Origin: Streptomyces bikiniensis
Lineage (GTDB): Bacteria > Actinomycetota > Actinomycetes > Streptomycetales > Streptomycetaceae
Direction: 5' to 3'
Length of the DNA stretch: 64,000 bases
Assembly (NCBI GenBank): GCA_000716465.1
Contig: JNWL01000005.1
Location: 1-64,000, forward strand
Numbering within the stretch: the stretch's first letter is position 1; each line of letters starts with the position of its first letter. The position numbers and the translations under genes are program-made. Under the pieces are notes generated by a model. That model ran no database searches and was not told where the DNA came from. It saw nothing but the letters and a program-made list of their open reading frames with translations. Positions 42,873-51,120 of this stretch are shown here, piece by piece.

Positions 42873-44360
42873 TCAGACGCCGAGCTCGGCCGCCACCCGC
42901 CCGGAGCGGACGGCGGAGAGCAGGTCCGCGTGGTCGGCCGTGGTGCGGTCGGCGTACGCGACGGCATAGGAGGCGACGGCCTCGTCCAGTTCCTCGTTCT
43001 TTCCGCAGTAGCCGGATATCAGGCGCGGGTCGGCGCTGTGGGCGTGGGCACGGGCCAGCAGGGCGCCGGTCATCCGCCCGTAGTCGTCGACCTGGTCGGC
43101 GGTGAGCGCGGCGGGGTCGACGCTGCCCTTGCGGTTGCGGAACTGGCGCACCTGGAACGGTCGCCCGTCGACGCTGGTCCAACCGAGCAGAATGTCGCTG
43201 ACCACCTGCATCCGCTTCTGCCCGAGCACCACGCGCCGCCCCTCGTGGCCCGCGTCCTTCACGGTGAAGCCCGCGGCCGGCAGGTGGGGGAGCAGGGCCG
43301 AGGGCCGGGCCTCCTTGACCTGGAGCACCAGCGGCTCGCCCCGGTGGTCGAGGAGCAGCACGACGTAGGAGCGGGTGCCGACGCTGCCGGTGCCGACCAC
43401 CCGGAAGGCCACGTCGTGGACGGCGTACCGCGCGAGGAGCGGCAGCCGGTCCTCGGACACGGTCTCCAGGTACGGGCCGAGGGAGGCGGCGACCCGGGCC
43501 GCCTCGGCGTCCGGGACCCTCCGCAGCACCGGGGGAGCGTCGACGAACCTGCGGCCTCCGCCCTCGGCGTCCGTCACGGCCTCGGTCGACCGGGCGGCGA
43601 ACCGGGCGCTGGTGTTGTTGCGGGCCTTGGCGGAGACCTTCTCCAGGATGCCGAGGAGGTCGTGGGCGTCGGCGTGGGAGACGAGCTCCTCGTCGGCGAT
43701 CGCGTTCCAGGCGTCGGCGGCGGGGAGCCGGGCGAGCAGGCGCATGGTGCGCCGGTAGGCGCCGACGGCGTCGAAGGCGGCGGCCCGGCAGGTCTCCTCG
43801 TCCGCGCCGACCTCCCGTCCGGCGAGGACGAGGGAGGTGGCGAGCCGCTTGAGGTCCCACTCCCAGGGGCCTACGACGGTCTCGTCGAAGTCGTTGAGGT
43901 CCATGACGAGACGGCCGCGGGCGTCCCCGTAGAGGCCGAAGTTGGCGGCGTGCGCGTCGCCGCAGATCTGCGCGGCGATCCCGGTGGCGGGGGTCCCGGC
44001 GAGATCCTGGGCCATCAGTCCGGCGGAGCCGCGCAGGAAGGCGAACGGGCTCGCCGCCATCCTGCCGACCCGGATCGGCGCGAGCTCCGGTACCCGGCCG
44101 AAGTTCGACTCCTCGACGGCGCGGACGGCGTCCGGGCGGTCGAGGACGGGGTCCTGCCGGGCGTGCGAGGAGCGGGGGACCCGCTCACGGAGCGCCTTGC
44201 CCCGCTCCTTGGGGGAGGCGCCGGACCCGGGGGCGACCCGGCGTGCGAACCCCGGCACGTACGGGATGCGCGCCGCGTCCCGCACCCCGTCCGTACCGCC
44301 AGTACTGCCAGTACCGCCCGTACCGCGCTGTTCCGGCGCGACAGCCGTGATCACGTCCAT
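42873..44360 (-). CDS. DUF2252 family protein (kinase-like fold)
   Basis: A 495-residue protein. Conserved blocks of DUF2252: RMAASPFAFLRGSAGLMAQDLA, QICGDAHAANFGLYGDARGRLVMDLNDFDET and WEWDLKRLATSLVLAGRE. The GDAH-N...DFD pattern resembles the catalytic and metal-binding loops of APH-type phosphotransferases, suggesting a kinase of unknown substrate. ATG 44360 is chosen. Its upstream gap has two DnaA boxes. Confidence 0.82.
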   Translation of the reverse strand: MDVITAVAPEQRGTGGTGSTGGTDGVRDAARIPYVPGFARRVAPGSGASPKERGKALRERVPRSSHARQDPVLDRPDAVRAVEESNFGRVPELAPIRVGRMAASPFAFLRGSAGLMAQDLAGTPATGIAAQICGDAHAANFGLYGDARGRLVMDLNDFDETVVGPWEWDLKRLATSLVLAGREVGADEETCRAAAFDAVGAYRRTMRLLARLPAADAWNAIADEELVSHADAHDLLGILEKVSAKARNNTSARFAARSTEAVTDAEGGGRRFVDAPPVLRRVPDAEAARVAASLGPYLETVSEDRLPLLARYAVHDVAFRVVGTGSVGTRSYVVLLLDHRGEPLVLQVKEARPSALLPHLPAAGFTVKDAGHEGRRVVLGQKRMQVVSDILLGWTSVDGRPFQVRQFRNRKGSVDPAALTADQVDDYGRMTGALLARAHAHSADPRLISGYCGKNEELDEAVASYAVAYADRTTADHADLLSAVRSGRVAAELGV

Positions 44361-44438
44361 GGGACGCCCTCCCCCGATGCGTTGTCCGTCCTCGCTCGGC
44401 CCCGACCGTACATCCGTCGCGGATCGGTCGTCTTCCCC

Positions 44439-44461
44439 TGTGGACAAGCACCTGTGGACAA
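44439..44461. other. Two direct DnaA-box-like sequences
   Basis: TGTGGACAA at 44439-44447 and 44453-44461, both complements of the Streptomyces-type DnaA box TTGTCCACA, 14 bp apart. They lie in a 206-bp gap upstream of the DUF2252 gene, where I otherwise see only short GGGACGGGCGGACC-like repeats near 44520-44566. Confidence 0.6.
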
Positions 44462-44566
44462 CCCCTCCGGACGCGTCCCGGCCGTACGGACCGGGGTGGA
44501 GCGGACCAGTATGGGGCGCACCGGGACGGGCGGACCGGGACAGGGCGGACCGGGACGGGGCAGGCC

Positions 44567-45634
44567 TCAGACCGCGACGGCCTCCTCCATCTCCTCCTCG
44601 GCCTCGGCCTTCTCCTCCGCGGACCCCTCGACGGAAGGCCCGGCGACCGCCTTCGCGCGCCGCGCCTCCGTGAGGCCCGCGACGGTGACGAGGACGGCGC
44701 CGACGACGAGCCAGAGGGCGAGGACGAGGACGTTCCCACCGAGGTCGTGGCCGTCGAAGTACACATGGGCGCGCACGCCCTCGACGAAGCCCGCGCCGTT
44801 CCAGAAGGCGTGCAGGGCGCCGAAGAAGCCGGGCTGGAGCTCGGGCCGGTAGATGCCGCCGGAGCTGGTGAAGTTGAGCATGACGAAGAGGACCATCACG
44901 CCGAGCGTGGTCCAGCGGCGCAGGAAGGTGTGCAGGCCGACGCCGACGAGCAGGATGCCCGCCGCGTACAGCCAGGACATCGCCCACACCCCGCCGAGTC
45001 CCCGGTCGACCAGGTGGAAGACCGGTCCGGCGAAGAGGGTGCCGATCAGGCTGACGACGAACGACATGCCGGCGGCGAGGAGGACCCTGATCCGCATGGG
45101 CAGGACGGCCCCGGCGCCGCCGATGACGGCGACCGAGGCGTACGCGCCGATGCTGAGGGCGACAAGGAGGAAGAAGACGCCCTGGCCGGTGGGGTCGCCG
45201 GAGGCGGTGGGGGCGATGTCGGTGACCTTCAGCGGGGCGTCCTGCGCGGCGGCGACCTTGGTGAACACCTTCTCGACCGCCATGGCGCTGGTGTCGGAGG
45301 AGCCGGAGGCGACGAGGAGTTCGGGCTTCTCGCCGGGCACGTAGGCGCCGAAGCTGTGCTGCTCGCGCAGCGCGGTGACGGCCATCTCCCGGTCGGCGAC
45401 GGTACGCACGTCGAGGGCGCCCGCCCCCTCGTCCTGCAGCGACTGGGCGAGCACCCGGGTCGTGGGGCCCGAGCCGACGACGTCGACGCGCAGGTCGTGG
45501 GGTTCGGGGGCGTGGAAGGCGCCGAGGTAGGCGAGACCCATGCCGACGCACATCAGCAGGGGGGTGAGCAGATGCCCGAGGACGTGCTTCAACGCTCCCC
45601 TGGTGTTCGGTCCTGCGGACACCGAGACCTCCAT
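44567..45634 (-). CDS. Membrane protein of YhgE/Pip or ABC-2 permease type
   Basis: A 355-residue protein. One N-terminal TM (about 19-42), an extracytoplasmic domain of about 120 residues, then about five to six TMs (from FFLLVALSIGAYASVAVIGGAG onward) and an acidic Glu/Ala tail. This layout is that of YhgE/Pip or ABC2_membrane proteins. No ATPase is adjacent. A divergent MarR regulator faces it across an operator, so it is probably an inducible exporter-like protein. Confidence 0.75.
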   Translation of the reverse strand: MEVSVSAGPNTRGALKHVLGHLLTPLLMCVGMGLAYLGAFHAPEPHDLRVDVVGSGPTTRVLAQSLQDEGAGALDVRTVADREMAVTALREQHSFGAYVPGEKPELLVASGSSDTSAMAVEKVFTKVAAAQDAPLKVTDIAPTASGDPTGQGVFFLLVALSIGAYASVAVIGGAGAVLPMRIRVLLAAGMSFVVSLIGTLFAGPVFHLVDRGLGGVWAMSWLYAAGILLVGVGLHTFLRRWTTLGVMVLFVMLNFTSSGGIYRPELQPGFFGALHAFWNGAGFVEGVRAHVYFDGHDLGGNVLVLALWLVVGAVLVTVAGLTEARRAKAVAGPSVEGSAEEKAEAEEEMEEAVAV

Positions 45635-45642
45635 GGTTGGCC

Positions 45643-45674
45643 TTTACAACTAAAGAACCGTTGTACTATACAAC
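45643..45674. promoter_or_regulatory. MarR-type operator between divergent genes
   Basis: GTTGTA-CTA-TACAAC (45660-45674) is a perfect 15-bp palindrome. A third half site TTTACAAC lies at 45643-45650. The stretch is unusually AT-rich and sits 9-40 bp from the membrane protein start and about 50 bp from the MarR start, so it can control both. Confidence 0.75.
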
Positions 45675-45725
45675 TGAAAGGTCGTGGTGGGCGAACAGCG
45701 CCCGCACGACGACGAGGGAGCCCCC

Positions 45726-46193
45726 ATGACCGGCGGCGCGCAGCCACCCCGCGAGACGTCCCTGGACGTCATCCAGCGCGAGCTGACGGCCTTCGCCCGC
45801 CGGGCCCGCGCCGCGGCGGCCCGGGTCCATCCCGAGCTCCCGCTCGTCTCCTACACGCTCCTCGCCCACATCGAGGAGCGGCACGGCTGCCGCGCCACCG
45901 ATCTCGCGGCCCACTACCTGCTGGACAAGTCGACGGTCAGCCGCCAGCTCGCCGGCCTGGAGAAGCTCGGTTTCGTGGAGCGCCGGCCGGCCCCCGACGA
46001 CCACCGCGTACAGGTCCTGCACGCCACGGAAGCGGGCACGAAGGTCCTCGCCACCGCCCGGACGAACCGCCAGGCGGCCTACCAGGAGCGCCTCAAGGAC
46101 TGGTCCGCCGAGGACCTGGCCCACTTCGCCGCGTACCTCCTGCGCTACAACGACGCCGGCACGAACGACCTCCCGGACCGTCCCTCGCCCTGA
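45726..46193 (+). CDS. MarR-family transcriptional regulator
   Basis: A 155-residue winged-helix repressor. SYTLLAHIEERHGCRATDLAAHYLLDKSTVSRQLAGLEKLGFVERRPAPDDHRVQVLHATEAG is the complete MarR DNA-binding core with wing, and flanking helices form the dimer. Divergent from the exporter-like gene, with a palindromic site between, so it probably represses both. ATG 45726. Confidence 0.92.
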   Translation: MTGGAQPPRETSLDVIQRELTAFARRARAAAARVHPELPLVSYTLLAHIEERHGCRATDLAAHYLLDKSTVSRQLAGLEKLGFVERRPAPDDHRVQVLHATEAGTKVLATARTNRQAAYQERLKDWSAEDLAHFAAYLLRYNDAGTNDLPDRPSP

Positions 46194-46250
46194 CCCGCGC
46201 ACGCCGGGAGGCGTCTGCACGGCTACGACGACACGGCCACAACGACGCGG

Positions 46251-46910
46251 TTACAGCCCCGCGTCCCGCGCGAGCAGCGCCGCCTGGACCCGGTTCTCGC
46301 AGTCCAGCTTGGCCAGGATCCGGCTCACGTACGTCTTCACCGTGCCCTCGCTCATGTGCAGCCGCTTCCCCGCGTCCGCGTTGGAGAGCCCCTCCCCGAG
46401 CAGCGCCAGGACGTCCCGCTCCTTCTCGCTCAGCGCCGCCACCCGCCCCCGCGCCTCCTCGGCACGGGCCGCCTCCCGGCCCTTGGCGAGCCGCTCCACC
46501 ACGTGCCGGGTCGCCGCCGGCGACAGGTACGCGTCTCCCGCCGCGGCCGCCCGCACCGCCCCGATCAGCTCCGCGGGCGCCGTGTCCTTGAGCAGGAACC
46601 CGGCACCCCCGTGCTCCAGCGCCCGCAGGACGTTCTCCCGCTCGCCGAAGGTCGTCAGGACGACGACCCGGGCCCCGGGAGCCGCCCGCCGCAGCTCCGG
46701 CAGCGCCGAGAGCCCGTCGAGCACCGGCATCTGGATGTCGAGCAGCACCACGTCGGCGGCGTGCGCCCGCGCCGCCTCGACCGCAGCCCGCCCGTCGGCC
46801 GCCTCCCCGACGACCTGGATGTCGGGGTCCGAGGTGAGGATCATCCTGATCCCTGCCCTGATCAGCGGCTCGTCGTCGGCGATCACGACCCTGATGGGCT
46901 GCCCTGCCAC
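46251..46910 (-). CDS. NarL-family response regulator
   Basis: A 219-residue regulator. Receiver: DDE at 12-14, phospho-acceptor Asp58 in VVLLDIQMPVLDG, LTTFGE and FLLKDTAP. DNA-binding LuxR domain: LSEKERDVLALLGEGLSNADAGKRLHMSEGTVKTYVSRILAKLDC. GTG 46910 lies 36 bp after the histidine kinase stop, so the two form a two-component operon. Confidence 0.93.
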   Translation of the reverse strand: MAGQPIRVVIADDEPLIRAGIRMILTSDPDIQVVGEAADGRAAVEAARAHAADVVLLDIQMPVLDGLSALPELRRAAPGARVVVLTTFGERENVLRALEHGGAGFLLKDTAPAELIGAVRAAAAGDAYLSPAATRHVVERLAKGREAARAEEARGRVAALSEKERDVLALLGEGLSNADAGKRLHMSEGTVKTYVSRILAKLDCENRVQAALLARDAGL

Positions 46911-46946
46911 AGCTTCTCCCCCACGGCTCCGGTACGAGCGGCCGCG

Positions 46947-48731
46947 CTACCGCTGCTCGGCCATGTACGACTTCTTCTCGATCAGCTTGCCGTCCTTGAA
47001 GCAGAACCGGAAAACGGGCTCCTCGTCCCAGTTCTCGCTCGTCTCCGAGGACAGCAGCATCAGGCACTCGGCCCCTTCCGGCCGCGCGGGCCCCGAACTC
47101 TGGAGGCCCACCGTGGCTATCGAGTCGCCCGAGGGCAGTTGGGCACGGACCTCCTGCTCGCTCGCCCCGACCCTCACCGCCTCGTACTCCGCCGGATCGA
47201 TCATCCCCTTCTCCAGCGAACCGATCAGGAAGTAGAGGCCGAAGCCCCCCGCCACCAGAAGCAGGACGAGCGCCCCGAACGCGATCCCGCAGCCCAGCGC
47301 GACCCCCCTGCCCGTGCTCGCGCCCCTGCCCCCACGCATCGCCATCGCCAGCTCCCGCTCGGTGAAAGTCCAGTCGGCCGGTCCGACCACGACCGGACGA
47401 CCATCGCCCACCAGCGGCTTCGTGGTCTGCTGCCGGAAGTCGTCGACCGCATCGACCAAAGGCACCTCCTCCGCGACCGGCGCCGCCCCGTACGGCAGCA
47501 TCCCGGCCACCCGGAACCCGCCGTCGTCGGCCGGGCCCGCGTGGCACATGCCGCCCACCAGCCGGGCCCGTTCGGCAAGGCCGGTCAGCCCCTGCCCGCC
47601 GCTCACCATGTCCTCTGCGGGTCCGTCCGCCGGCTCCTCGTTGACGACCTCCACCACGAAGGCGTCCGGCTCGTAGCGCAGTTCGACGCCGATCGGTGCC
47701 CCCGGCGCGTACTTGTAGGCGTTGGTCAGGGCCTCCTGCACGATCCTGTACGCAGCGTGGTCGGCCGCCGGCGCGAGCGGCCGCTCCTCCCCCGTCCGGC
47801 GCAGCCCGACCTCGGTGCCGGCCGCCCGGGCCGCCGCCACGAGCCCTTCGATGCCGGCGATCCCCCGGGCCGCCCTCCCCGTCTCGTCCCCCGGGGGCGC
47901 GGGCACCACGGGGCCGTTCGCCGCCCCGGTCCCGTCGCGGAGTATCCCGACGACCTCCCGCAGCTCGTGCATCGCGGTCACCGAGGCGCTCCGCAGGACA
48001 CCGACCGCCTCGCGCTGCCGCTCGTTCAGCTCGCGGTCGACCTCCAGGGCCCCCGTGTGCACGGCGATCAGGGCCAGTTGGTGCCCGAGGCTGTCGTGCA
48101 TGTCCTGGGCGATGCGCTGCCGCTCCCGCAGCCGCGCCTGCCAGGCCACCATGGTTCTCTCGCGCAGCAGTTGGGCGTTGCGCTCCTGGAGCGCGTGCAG
48201 CAGGGACCGCCGCTGGGTCCAGTAGCGGTGGGCGAGTCCGGGGGCCAGGGTGGTCCCCAGGTAGTAGAGGGTCGCCATGAAGACGACGGTGAAGAGCCGC
48301 TGCCGGTCCCAGGTGTCCAGGAGCGTCCCGCCGACGTCGAGGACGAAGGCGGCGATGAACGCGGCGAGCGCCCGCCCCGCGCTCGCGATGTACCGGCCGG
48401 CCGACCAGCCGGCCACGATCAGCAACGGCCCGAACCCGGGGACGAAGGGAGAGAACGCCGCCGTCAGAACGAGCACGCTCGCGGGGAGCCGCCGTCGCAG
48501 CAGCGAAAGCACGGCGGCACCGGCGGCGACCGCCGCCAACCCCCACCCCTCGCCGCCCAGCAGCTCCTCGGCCCCGGCACCGAGCAGCCCCACGACCACG
48601 GCGAGCGCCACCTCACCGGTGGTCCTGCGCCCCGACCACTGCCCGGGCACCGCGAACCAGGCCCACCCGGCGGCGAGTGCGGCCCCGATCCCGTACGAAC
48701 CCCGGTCCCCCGACTTCGACATAGCGTCCAC
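46947..48731 (-). CDS. HisKA_3-type sensor histidine kinase with an extra C-terminal TM and extracytoplasmic domain
   Basis: A 594-residue kinase. N-terminal TMs (about 15-165), dimerisation/phosphoacceptor helix ERQRIAQDMHDSLGHQLALIA with His212, and an HATPase with RIVQEALTNAYKYAPG and GGQGLTGLAERARLVGG. Unusually it continues: a linker, a TM at about 474-503, and about 90 residues containing YEAVRVGASEQEVRAQLP and VFRFCFKDGKLIEKKSY, which resemble an SmpA/BamE-like fold. GTG 48731 chosen; ATG 48722 is close by. Coupled to the response regulator downstream. Confidence 0.88.
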   Translation of the reverse strand: MDAMSKSGDRGSYGIGAALAAGWAWFAVPGQWSGRRTTGEVALAVVVGLLGAGAEELLGGEGWGLAAVAAGAAVLSLLRRRLPASVLVLTAAFSPFVPGFGPLLIVAGWSAGRYIASAGRALAAFIAAFVLDVGGTLLDTWDRQRLFTVVFMATLYYLGTTLAPGLAHRYWTQRRSLLHALQERNAQLLRERTMVAWQARLRERQRIAQDMHDSLGHQLALIAVHTGALEVDRELNERQREAVGVLRSASVTAMHELREVVGILRDGTGAANGPVVPAPPGDETGRAARGIAGIEGLVAAARAAGTEVGLRRTGEERPLAPAADHAAYRIVQEALTNAYKYAPGAPIGVELRYEPDAFVVEVVNEEPADGPAEDMVSGGQGLTGLAERARLVGGMCHAGPADDGGFRVAGMLPYGAAPVAEEVPLVDAVDDFRQQTTKPLVGDGRPVVVGPADWTFTERELAMAMRGGRGASTGRGVALGCGIAFGALVLLLVAGGFGLYFLIGSLEKGMIDPAEYEAVRVGASEQEVRAQLPSGDSIATVGLQSSGPARPEGAECLMLLSSETSENWDEEPVFRFCFKDGKLIEKKSYMAEQR

Positions 48732-48887
48732 GCCCGCACCCTAGGCACCGGCCCCACCGCCGGCCTTCCCTCTTTCGTCCCACCCCTCGACGACGAAGGT
48801 CGCGCATCCTGTGGAGTACCTCACAGCCGGAGTGCCCCACAACCGGAGTACCTCACCACAACGACCCGGCAAGCACCGCGAAAACCA

Positions 48888-48923
48888 AGAAGGTCGGCAC
48901 CATTTTCATGGTGCCGACCTTCT
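48888..48923 (-). terminator. tRNA-Leu terminator
   Basis: 15-nt perfect arms at 48888-48902 and 48909-48923 around TTTTCA. On the minus strand it follows the tRNA and is trailed by CTTGGTTTTC, a rather T-rich run. Confidence 0.8.
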
Positions 48924-48949
48924 CATCGGTACAGCTGGAGCGATGCTCC

Positions 48950-49036
48950 TGGTGCGCGAGGGGGGAGTTGAACCCCCACGCCCTTTCGGGCACTGGAACC
49001 TGAATCCAGCGCGTCTGCCTATTCCGCCACCCGCGC
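48950..49036 (-). tRNA. tRNA-Leu (CAG anticodon)
   Basis: On the minus strand the gene starts GCGCGGGTGGCGGAATAGGC. The 7-bp acceptor stem (GCGCGGG with CTCGCGC reversed, one G-U pair) closes. The anticodon loop is GATTCAGGTTC, giving CAG for CUG codons. A long variable arm with a CCC-GAAA-GGG hairpin identifies a class II tRNA, and GGGGGTTCAACTCCCCC is the T arm. CCA is encoded (48950-48952). A TAATCT hexamer at 49093-49098 on the minus strand may be its -10 box. Confidence 0.95.
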
Positions 49037-49595
49037 ATTGGGTGTGCTCCGGACTCTCTCACTTTTCGGTGGGAGCGCCTGGCGACATCAGAAGATTAGC
49101 ACGTCGCAGACCGTGGATTCACATCCGTTGTTTCGGCTCCGCTCGCGGAGACCAAGGTGACCAGGGTGAGGGGAGGCGGAACAGGGGTAGGGCGGACGGA
49201 GGCGGGTGGAAGCAGGCGGCCGGCAGGAGGGGGAGACGGGTGGAAGGACAGGAAGGACGGAGGGACGGGAGGGAAGACGGGCCGAAGGAGAGGGAGACGG
49301 CTGGAGGGGAAGGGAGAAGGGGGACAGGGGGAAGGGGGGAGAGGCTGGAGGGGAAGGAGAGGGAGGGGGAGGGAGAGGGGAGGAACAGGGACGGACCGCC
49401 CGGACCCCGGACCGAGCCCCCGCTTCCACAGCAGGGTGCGGGACACTGTCCACAGGCCGCCTCTACGATCCGTGGGGGCAACCTGTGAGAGGTGACACTC
49501 GTCCACAGGGCAGAGAAGGGGAACCAGCCGATTTCCCGACGCGTGGATACGATCAGTAAGCAGTGCCAGGACGGCAACGACGGAGGAGGTGCCCC
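49037..49595. other. 559-bp gene-free region: purine-rich tract, DnaA-like boxes, fhaA promoter
   Basis: No convincing gene. From about 49150 to 49400 the plus strand is almost all G and A, so open frames there are compositional. CTGTCCACA at 49446-49454 is an 8/9 DnaA-box match, and another GTCCACA is at 49501. GATACGAT around 49546-49553 is a -10-like element for fhaA, and CGGAGGAGGT precedes ATG 49596. Confidence 0.7.
49150..49400 (+). repeat. Polypurine tract with G-quadruplex motif
   Basis: About 250 bp of GA-rich plus strand. 49347-49385 is an uninterrupted 39-purine run. 49361-49380 contains four runs of three or more G separated by one to three A/G bases, meeting the G-quadruplex pattern. 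Confidence 0.8.
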
Positions 49596-50450
49596 ATGGG
49601 AGTCCTGAAGCGTTTCGAGCAGCGTCTCGAAGGTCTGGTCAACGGCACCTTCGCCAAGGTCTTCAAGTCCGAGGTCCAGCCGGTCGAGATCGCCGGCGCG
49701 CTCCAGCGCGAGTGCGACAACAACGCGCAGATCTGGAACCGCGAGCGGACCGTCGTGCCCAACGACTTCATCGTCGAGTTGAGCACACCGGACTACGAGC
49801 GTCTGAGCCCCTACTCGGGCCAGCTCGGCGACGAGCTCGCCGGCCTGGTCAGGGACTACGCCAAGCAGCAGCGGTACACCTTCATGGGACCGATCAAGGT
49901 CCACCTGGAGAAGGCCGAGGACCTTGACACCGGCCTGTACCGCGTCCGCAGCCGCACGCTGGCGTCGAGTACGTCACAGCCGCAGCCGCCCACGGGCGGA
50001 CAGCAGCAGGGCCGCGACGGCTACGGGTACCCCCCGGCCGGCGCCCCGCCCATGCCCGCCTCACCACCTCCCGGCGCGCCCGGTCACCGGCCGCCGACCG
50101 CCGCGGGCCGCCCCTCCGGCGGCCCCGGCGCCATGCCCGGCCCCGCCACCCACGGCGGAGCGGGCACCCAGGTGCGCCGCTGGATCGAGATCAACGGCAC
50201 CCGCCACCAGATCTCGCGCCCGACCCTGGTCCTCGGCCGCAGCACCGACGCGGACGTGAGGATCGACGATCCCGGCGTCTCCCGCCGGCACTGCGAGATC
50301 CGGACCGGAACGCCCTCGACGATCCAGGATCTCGGATCCACCAACGGCATCGTGGTGGACGGGCAGCACACCACCCGCGCTACGCTCCGCGACGGCTCGC
50401 GGATCGTCGTGGGCAGCACCACCATCGTTTACCGGCAAGCCGAAGGGTGA
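49596..50450 (+). CDS. fhaA: FHA-domain protein FhaA (DUF3662)
   Basis: A 284-residue cytosolic adaptor. The N-terminal DUF3662 domain is about 1-115 (MGVLKRFEQRLEGLVNGTFAKVFKSEVQPVEIA). A Pro/Gly/Gln linker leads to a C-terminal FHA domain (about 193-284: LVLGRSTDADVRIDDPGVSRRHCEI, DLGSTNGIVVDG), which binds phospho-Thr. In mycobacteria FhaA binds PknB-phosphorylated partners such as MviN to control wall synthesis. First gene of the fhaA-fhaB-pstP-ftsW-pbpA-pknB block. Very good RBS. Confidence 0.95.
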   Translation: MGVLKRFEQRLEGLVNGTFAKVFKSEVQPVEIAGALQRECDNNAQIWNRERTVVPNDFIVELSTPDYERLSPYSGQLGDELAGLVRDYAKQQRYTFMGPIKVHLEKAEDLDTGLYRVRSRTLASSTSQPQPPTGGQQQGRDGYGYPPAGAPPMPASPPPGAPGHRPPTAAGRPSGGPGAMPGPATHGGAGTQVRRWIEINGTRHQISRPTLVLGRSTDADVRIDDPGVSRRHCEIRTGTPSTIQDLGSTNGIVVDGQHTTRATLRDGSRIVVGSTTIVYRQAEG

Positions 50451-50460
50451 AGCGGGGGCA

Positions 50461-50982
50461 ATGTCAGAGCTGACCCTGACGGTCATGCGGTTGGGTTTCC
50501 TGGCCGTTCTGTGGCTGTTCGTCATCGTGGCCGTCCAGGTCATCCGCAGCGACCTCTTCGGTACGCGGGTCACCCAGCGCGGTTCGCGGCGCCAGGAGGC
50601 GCGGCCCCAGCAGGCCGGGCGCCAGGCCGCCGCGCCCCCGCAGCAGCGCGGCCAGCAGAACACGGGCGGCGGGCGCCAGCGCCGCGGCGCCCCGACCAAG
50701 CTCGTCGTGTCCGAGGGCACCCTCACCGGCACGACCGTCGCCCTCCAGGGCCAGACGATCACGCTGGGCCGGGCGCACGATTCGACGATCGTCCTCGACG
50801 ACGACTACGCCTCCAGCAGGCACGCCCGGATCTACCCGGACCGGGACGGCCAGTGGATCGTCGAGGACCTCGGGTCCACCAACGGCACGTACCTCGACCG
50901 GGCCCGCCTCACCACCGCCACGCCGATTCCGCTGGGCGCGCCGATCCGCATCGGCAAGACCGTCATCGAGCTGCGGAAGTAG
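50461..50982 (+). CDS. fhaB: FHA-domain protein FhaB (FipA-like)
   Basis: A 173-residue protein with an N-terminal TM (about 8-28: RLGFLAVLWLFVIVAVQVI). A basic Gln/Arg linker and an FHA domain follow (about 80-173: ITLGRAHDSTIVLDDDYASSRHARI, EDLGSTNGTYLD). In mycobacteria the homologue links PknB signalling to the division machinery. 10 nt after fhaA. Confidence 0.94.
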   Translation: MSELTLTVMRLGFLAVLWLFVIVAVQVIRSDLFGTRVTQRGSRRQEARPQQAGRQAAAPPQQRGQQNTGGGRQRRGAPTKLVVSEGTLTGTTVALQGQTITLGRAHDSTIVLDDDYASSRHARIYPDRDGQWIVEDLGSTNGTYLDRARLTTATPIPLGAPIRIGKTVIELRK

Positions 50983-51120
50983 TGGCTGCATCATGAAGAG
51001 GCGCGAGCGGAGCGAGCGAGCCGGGGCGGTCCCCGCCGCGGGACGTGCCGCGCTCCCGGCCGGAGCGGTTGACGCGTCCGGAGCGACTGAAGTGACCGGA
51101 GCGACCGGAGGGTGGGCAGT

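Noticed and set aside
48950..49036. tRNA-Leu as a phage or integrative-element attachment site
   Set aside because: No integrase, no duplicated tRNA 3' end and no change of composition nearby.
49088..49560. Several long open frames on both strands in the gap before fhaA
   Set aside because: They follow the purine bias of the tract (Gly/Arg/Glu or Pro/Ser/Leu only), have no domain signal and no ribosome-binding site.
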